The translations under genes were made by a program, and so were the position numbers. Below the pieces are notes generated by a model. That model was not told the DNA's origin. It did no database searches and worked only from the letters and a program-made list of their open reading frames with translations. A stretch of DNA of 64,000 nt from Nocardioides humi (GTDB taxonomy: Bacteria > Actinomycetota > Actinomycetes > Propionibacteriales > Nocardioidaceae): positions 806,001-870,000 of the forward strand of contig NZ_CP041146.1 of NCBI RefSeq assembly GCF_006494775.1, read 5' to 3'. Shown in pieces: positions 59,743 through 64,000 of the stretch. Position 1 is the first letter of the stretch; every line of letters begins with the position of its first letter.

Positions 59743-61303
59743 CCTGCGCCCCGCGTACGCGGACATCGACGAGGAGCTGTTCGACGTCGACCAGATCCCG
59801 ATGACCTCGCGCGACGTGCGCAGCGTCGGCGAGATGCTCTTCGACGTCGACTACCTGGCCCGCCAGCTGCTCATGGACGTCGGAGGCGACGACGCCGGCA
59901 CCCTGCTACGCAGCTGGCCGACCATGGTCGCGGCCGCGGAGGACCTGTGGGCCTCCCTGCCCGGCCGGCGACCAGGCGTCGACGAGCGCGACCGCCCCAT
60001 CACCAGCCTCTCCGCCCAGGCCGCGACCATCGAGTCCAGCCTGTCCGGCCGGAAGGCCTGGCCAGGTCAGGGCCCGACCAACCCGCGCGTCGACCAGATG
60101 GCCCAGACCCTCCTCAACGCCGCCGCCCTGGTCCGCCGGTACGGCGCCGAGATCCCCCACGAGCAGACCGAGGCTCACCGCGACCTCGAGGCGACCCGCA
60201 CCAGGATCATGCATGGCCTCTACTTGACCGCCCACGCCGTCAACGTCGCCCTGCACGACAACGGCCGCGACCGCGTCACCGACGCCCGCGAGTCAGGCCG
60301 CCGCGTCCAACTGGCCCAGCACCATTCCCCCTACGCGGTGGCACCCATCGGGGTCTGGGTCGACCGGCTGGCCGCGTGCGAGAACACCGCCCGCAGCTAC
60401 CTGACCGACCGGTTCCCGCACGCCCTCACCGGCGAGGCCATCCGGCCCGTCGACGACCCGGGTCGACTGGCCCAGGCGCTCGGCAACTGGGACATCCAGT
60501 CCCACCGTGCCCTGGCCCGCGACCTCGCGCCGGCCAACATCCTGCTCATCGCCCGCACCCAAGGACTCATCGCCGGCGCCAGCATGGTCCTTGTCGACGC
60601 GGCCGCCACCGCCGGCGTCCTCGAGCCCTCGGAGCGGCTGGTCCCCGCGATCGCCGACGCAGGGCGATCCTGGAGCAACCTGGCCAGCCGCTGGGGCGAC
60701 CTCGCTCCCCCAGGCGCCCGCCTCGCGGAGCCCCTGGCCCGCGCAGCCGCGGAAGTCCGAGCCGCCTACCGCCAGATCACCCACGACACCACCACGCTGG
60801 CGACACCAGAGGTCATCGCCACCCGGCCCGGGCTCCCCCAGGCCACTGTGGCGACCCTCCGAGCGATCGAGGCCGGCTCCGAGCTCGCGCACGTCGTCGC
60901 CGAGAAGGCCAACATCCCCAACCTGACCGGCCCAGCGCGTGCCCTGTCCCGACGAGCGCACAACGACGTCGAGTCCGGGCTGGCCACCCCGCCCGCCGAG
61001 GGCGACGTCGTCTGGGTCTCCCCGGCCGACATCCTCGCCCGACGTGCCGTCAGAGTGCCGCAACCGGTACGGGAGACCCTGCGCTCGGCAAGTACCGCAA
61101 CCGCGGCCGCCGCATCCACCGCGGCAGCCGCTGCGATGCTCGCGCACTCCAACTGCCCTAGCCATCGGCCCGACGGGCGATCAACGACCGCCCACGCGCA
61201 GTCTGACGCCGACGTCACCTCGGCCTTTTCGCCGCAGCACGGCGTGCCACCCAGAAAGCCGCCCAGCATTGATCGCTCGGCACCCGGTGGACCACTTAGG
61301 TGA
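59732..61303 (+). CDS. Large unknown element protein
   Basis: 523 residues, TTG 59732 start inside the previous gene. Helical throughout; blocks include VGEMLFDVDYLARQLLMDVGG, RVDQMAQTLLNAAALVRRYG, and ATVATLRAIEAGSELAHVVAEK; the tail (~470-523) is disordered. No relaxase (HUH/MobP) motif or P-loop is found. Related proteins seem to occur beside excisionase/integrase genes, but I cannot name the family. Confidence 0.65.
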   Translation: MATDLRPAYADIDEELFDVDQIPMTSRDVRSVGEMLFDVDYLARQLLMDVGGDDAGTLLRSWPTMVAAAEDLWASLPGRRPGVDERDRPITSLSAQAATIESSLSGRKAWPGQGPTNPRVDQMAQTLLNAAALVRRYGAEIPHEQTEAHRDLEATRTRIMHGLYLTAHAVNVALHDNGRDRVTDARESGRRVQLAQHHSPYAVAPIGVWVDRLAACENTARSYLTDRFPHALTGEAIRPVDDPGRLAQALGNWDIQSHRALARDLAPANILLIARTQGLIAGASMVLVDAAATAGVLEPSERLVPAIADAGRSWSNLASRWGDLAPPGARLAEPLARAAAEVRAAYRQITHDTTTLATPEVIATRPGLPQATVATLRAIEAGSELAHVVAEKANIPNLTGPARALSRRAHNDVESGLATPPAEGDVVWVSPADILARRAVRVPQPVRETLRSASTATAAAASTAAAAAMLAHSNCPSHRPDGRSTTAHAQSDADVTSAFSPQHGVPPRKPPSIDRSAPGGPLR

Positions 61304-61305
61304 CC
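61270..61305 (+). promoter_or_regulatory. TGATCG-N22-AGGTGACC motif before the excisionase gene
   Basis: TGATCG 61270-61275, AGGTGACC 61298-61305; 63 bases before the next start. Confidence 0.65.
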
Positions 61306-61368
61306 ATCAGACACCAGCGTGGGCTTGGAACCACCCGAGACCCACCACAGCAGGTCGGAGGACACGAG

Positions 61369-61800
61369 ATGGAAACCGTGAAGGAGACCCTCACCGTTGG
61401 CGGTCACCGGACACTCGCTGCCCAGGAGAGCGAACGCATCCCCGAGGACGCAGGCGCAGACCCCGACGAGCGACGCCTGACAGAACGCGGCCGGTTCGTA
61501 CTCACCCCTGCCACAATGAACATTGCCCAGGCGGCTGCCTACATCGGGATCGCAAAGTCGACGCTCTATACGTGGCGCACGCGACGCCCGGGGTTCGGAC
61601 CACGCGCGGTGAAGGCGGGCGGCGCACTGCGGTACCGCCGTTCCGATCTCGATGCATGGATCGAGGCCCACGCTGAGACGCTGGACCTCCAGGCCGAAAC
61701 GGACATCGACGATGACGGTCGACGCTCGGGGGGCGACCAGCAAGCAAGGTCCCGCACACTAGGTTCCATGTCACGACGCTCCCGTCCGCGGCATCCCTAG
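61369..61800 (+). CDS. Excisionase-like HTH protein
   Basis: 143 residues from ATG 61369 (GGAGGACACGAG). Central MerR-like winged HTH (MNIAQAAAYIGIAKSTLYTW, RYRRSDLDAWIEAH), the Xis/helix-turn-helix_17 pattern. Directly before the integrase gene, so the expected role is to direct excision of the element. Confidence 0.82.
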   Translation: METVKETLTVGGHRTLAAQESERIPEDAGADPDERRLTERGRFVLTPATMNIAQAAAYIGIAKSTLYTWRTRRPGFGPRAVKAGGALRYRRSDLDAWIEAHAETLDLQAETDIDDDGRRSGGDQQARSRTLGSMSRRSRPRHP

Positions 61801-61827
61801 CAGCTCAGAGGTCAAGAAGGAACGCAC

Positions 61828-63006
61828 ATGGCTCGCCCCCCGCTCCCCATCGGAACATTCGGGAGCATCACAACGAGAGAGGTACGCCCTGGCGTGTACC
61901 GCGCGCGAACCCGCTTCCGAGACTTCGACGGCGTCACGCGCGAGATCAAGGGGACCGGTCGAAGCGCCGCCGCCGCAGTACGAGAACTCAAGACCAAGAT
62001 CGCCGACCGAAGCGCCCCGTCCGGCGACCTCATCGGCCCCGACATGCGAATCAGCCAGGTGGCTGACATCTGGCTCTCGCTGTATCGCGCCGAGCAGCGC
62101 TCCGAAGCAACTACCGCAAACGAATACCAACGCATCATCGAGAACGTCATCAATCCAGCCATCGGCAACATCCGCCTGCGGGAGGCAACAGCTGGGCGCC
62201 TGGAACGGCTAATCAGGTCGCAGGACTCCCACAGCCGCCGCAAGAAGACCAAGACGGTGCTCAAGATGATGTTCGACGCCGCGGTCATCGACGACGCACT
62301 CCCAGCCAACCCGGTCTCCTCCACATCACGGCTTCGAGGCCAGAAGAAGGACGTCCAAGCGCTCTCGGTGGAGGACCTCAACGCCGTCCGATCTGCCGTG
62401 GACTCCTGGATGACCAAGAAGCGGCCAGGCCCAAAGCCGAACCAGGACATGCCCGACATCATTGACCTGCTACTCGCCACGGGCTGCCGGATCGGAGAAG
62501 TACTCGCCATCCGATGGACGGACATCGACTTGAGTGCGACACCACCGACCGTGTCAATCAGCGGGACGATCAAGACGGAGACGGGAAAGGGCACCTACCG
62601 CAAGCCCAAGCCGAAGTCCGACGCTTCAAAGCGCACCATCGCCCTGCCGCCGTTCGCAGTCGATGTTCTGATGAGGCGACGTATCGAGCAACGACCGAAC
62701 CACTACAACGCGGTCTTCGCCACCCGCAACGGCACATGGCACCAAGTCGGCAACATCGAGCGCCGGTGGCGCACGATCCGAGCAGACACAGGCTTCGACT
62801 GGGTGACACCACACACCTTCCGCAAGACCGTCGCGACCTTGATCGACCGCCTAGTTGACTCGGACACCGCAGCCCGCGTTCTCGGCCACTCCTCAGACGC
62901 GATCACCAAAGAGTTCTACATCGAGAAGGACAGGACGACACCCGACGTGACGCACATCCTTCAGTCCTTCGCCGGCAAAGCCACGTCGACCAACTCGGAC
63001 GCCTGA
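61828..63006 (+). CDS. int: Tyrosine site-specific integrase of the element
   Basis: 392 residues from ATG 61828. AP2-like arm (GVYRARTRFRDFDGVTREIKG), SAM-like core-binding domain (ISQVADIWLSLYRAEQR), catalytic Arg (ATGCRIGEVLAIRW), Lys region (KPKPKSDASKRTI), HTFRKT, GHSSDAIT and Tyr in KEFYIEK: complete. It points at the 3' end of tRNA-fMet 167 bases away, the standard layout for integration into a tRNA gene. Distinct from the two trio recombinases. Confidence 0.93.
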   Translation: MARPPLPIGTFGSITTREVRPGVYRARTRFRDFDGVTREIKGTGRSAAAAVRELKTKIADRSAPSGDLIGPDMRISQVADIWLSLYRAEQRSEATTANEYQRIIENVINPAIGNIRLREATAGRLERLIRSQDSHSRRKKTKTVLKMMFDAAVIDDALPANPVSSTSRLRGQKKDVQALSVEDLNAVRSAVDSWMTKKRPGPKPNQDMPDIIDLLLATGCRIGEVLAIRWTDIDLSATPPTVSISGTIKTETGKGTYRKPKPKSDASKRTIALPPFAVDVLMRRRIEQRPNHYNAVFATRNGTWHQVGNIERRWRTIRADTGFDWVTPHTFRKTVATLIDRLVDSDTAARVLGHSSDAITKEFYIEKDRTTPDVTHILQSFAGKATSTNSDA

Positions 63007-63126
63007 CGTCCTCAGGCGGCCGCCTCGAGCGCAGCCCTGACCCCTCACCCCGGGTCACAATGGGCCGCCAAGGCGAAGGTTTTCGGGACATAAACGCGAC
63101 ACAAGGCTATGTGACTCAAGAAACCA

Positions 63127-63166
63127 AGTGGCCCCCGATCTGCGTTTCCGCAGGTCAGGGGCCACT
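63127..63166 (-). terminator. Terminator of the tRNA gene
   Basis: AGTGGCCCC... pairs with GGGGCCACT, with an inner stem GATCTGCG/CGCAGGTC; on the minus strand TTGGTTTCTT follows. It lies 6 bases beyond the 3' end of the tRNA, so the tRNA transcription unit is intact on the integrase side. Confidence 0.75.
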
Positions 63167-63172
63167 CTCTTG

Positions 63173-63246
63173 TAGCGGGGGCAGGATTTGAACCTGCGAC
63201 CTCTGGGTTATGAGCCCAGCGAGCTACCGAGCTGCTCCACCCCGCG
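63173..63246 (-). tRNA. tRNA-Met(CAT), initiator type
   Basis: 74 bases, CCA not encoded. Anticodon CAT in CTGGG-CTCATAA-CCCAG; three G:C pairs in the anticodon stem and no pair at 1:72 (C:U) are initiator features. The T-loop GGTTCAAATCC is complete. The probable attachment site of the element is its 3' half. Confidence 0.95.
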
Positions 63247-63423
63247 TCGGTGAACCCAACGTTACGGCATGGCCGCGAACGAGACCAAATCGGGGACGAC
63301 CACGCTGGCGCGGGGCCGAGCTCGCGGCCTCACAGAAGGTCCACAGGATCGTCCGAGCGCACCGACATGTGGGTGGGGCTCACTGGAGGTCGTTCACCTC
63401 TACGACTCCAGGAGTTCAGCCCC

Positions 63424-64000
63424 ATGTCGCCCTACGCCCTGTACGCCGTCGACCTGGTCGCGATCGCGGTCCTCGTCTTCGGCCTGTTCCTGCCCCGCCA
63501 CCACCGGCCCGAGCTGGTGGTCGCGTTCCTGACGGTCAACGTGGGGGTGATGGCGGTGGCGGCGGCGCTCGCGACGTCGACGATCGGGGCGGGGCTGGGG
63601 TTGGGGCTGTTCGGGATCCTGTCGATCATCCGGCTGCGGTCGGAGGAGCTGAGCCAGAGCGAGATCGCGTACTACTTCGCCGCCCTCGCGCTCGGGCTCC
63701 TGGCCGGGATCGACCAGGCGCCGAGCGGCGTCGACGTCGCGCTGATGGCGGCGATCCTGGCGGCGGTGGCGATCGGCGACGGGCTGCTCACCGGCCGGCG
63801 CACCAGCCACCAGCAGCTGCTGCTCGACCGCGCCCTCACCGACCACACGGCGCTCGTCGCCCACGTCGAGGGCCTGCTCGGGGCCCGGGTCCTCTCGGCC
63901 GAGGTCGTCCGCACCGACCTGGTCAACGACACCACGCTGGTGGACGTCCGCGTCCACCCCGGCAGCGGTACGACGACCGCGCAGGCCGCGAGCGCCCTCG
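63424..64000 (+). CDS. DUF4956 membrane protein (partial)
   Basis: At least 192 residues from ATG 63424 (AGGAG ahead), running off the right edge. Four N-terminal membrane helices, with GLGLFGILSIIRLRSEELSQSEIAYYFAALALGL, the characteristic core of DUF4956, then a cytosolic domain (ALTDHTALVAHVEGLLG). Belongs to the chromosome outside the element. Confidence 0.8.
   Translation, partial: MSPYALYAVDLVAIAVLVFGLFLPRHHRPELVVAFLTVNVGVMAVAAALATSTIGAGLGLGLFGILSIIRLRSEELSQSEIAYYFAALALGLLAGIDQAPSGVDVALMAAILAAVAIGDGLLTGRRTSHQQLLLDRALTDHTALVAHVEGLLGARVLSAEVVRTDLVNDTTLVDVRVHPGSGTTTAQAASAL

Noticed and set aside
59732..61303. Candidate relaxase
   Set aside because: No HUH or catalytic Tyr motif, no helicase; long helical protein only.

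Overview
The window is high-GC actinobacterial DNA: GTG/TTG starts, 4-bp stop/start overlaps, DUF5994, ANTAR and SCO6880-type genes. A Nocardioidaceae-like host is my guess from gene style only. Almost all of it is one end of a large integrated mobile element, best described as an integrative and conjugative element (ICE) loaded with cargo. The right end is clear: an excisionase-like gene (61369-61800) and a tyrosine integrase (61828-63006) abut the 3' end of an initiator tRNA-Met (63173-63246, minus). Beyond it lies ordinary chromosome (a DUF4956 membrane protein running off the window). The left end lies outside the window.

Layout. (1) 1-3749: a recombinase trio (tyrosine recombinase, small HTH protein, zinc-ribbon recombinase with a frameshift), then a MerR-type metal regulator, a thioredoxin-like protein and the tail of a cation diffusion facilitator. 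(2) 3821-13011, minus: a conjugation-type secretion operon with a sigma/HTH-like regulator, a ParA-like protein, a small membrane protein, two TcpC/VirB8-like proteins, a VirB6-like membrane protein, an SCO6880 protein and a VirB4 ATPase. No relaxase or VirD4 coupling protein is seen in the window. (3) 13.2-32.3 kb: cargo. A three-gene ABC-3C defence operon; an unknown gene; a PIN-domain protein; a DUF2188 protein; a three-helix membrane protein; a complete mercury/organomercurial operon (merR, merA, merB, MerT-like, thioredoxin lipoprotein, CcdA, flavoprotein); and a nuclease-NACHT defence gene split by an ISL3-family element. (4) 32.6-44.8 kb, minus: a Tad-like pilus/secretion operon (SAF, TadZ-like ParA, TadA, TadB, TadC, TadG-like, LysM/SARP-like giant, lipoprotein, secreted protein), cut by an IS3-family element exactly where the pilin genes would be expected. 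(5) 45.1-61.8 kb: small element-specific genes, two with a DnaA domain IV-like DNA-binding domain, an AAA ATPase behind a long palindrome, a secreted nuclease, a degenerate M48 protease, and a second, intact recombinase trio (49944-53532).

Two non-coding signals stand out. A bipartite motif, TGATCG-N22-AGGTGACC, with exactly 22 bases between the halves, lies just upstream of six genes or operons of the element, including the Tad operon and the excisionase/integrase genes; it looks like a private regulon. A 31-bp inverted repeat built on TGTCGAGATGCAG occurs at 18.5 and 27.8 kb, and as a half copy at 13.2 kb, at the borders of the cargo blocks. Several genes carry single-base frameshifts, mostly a missing G/C in a short G/C run; these may be sequence errors or real decay, and each is recorded below.
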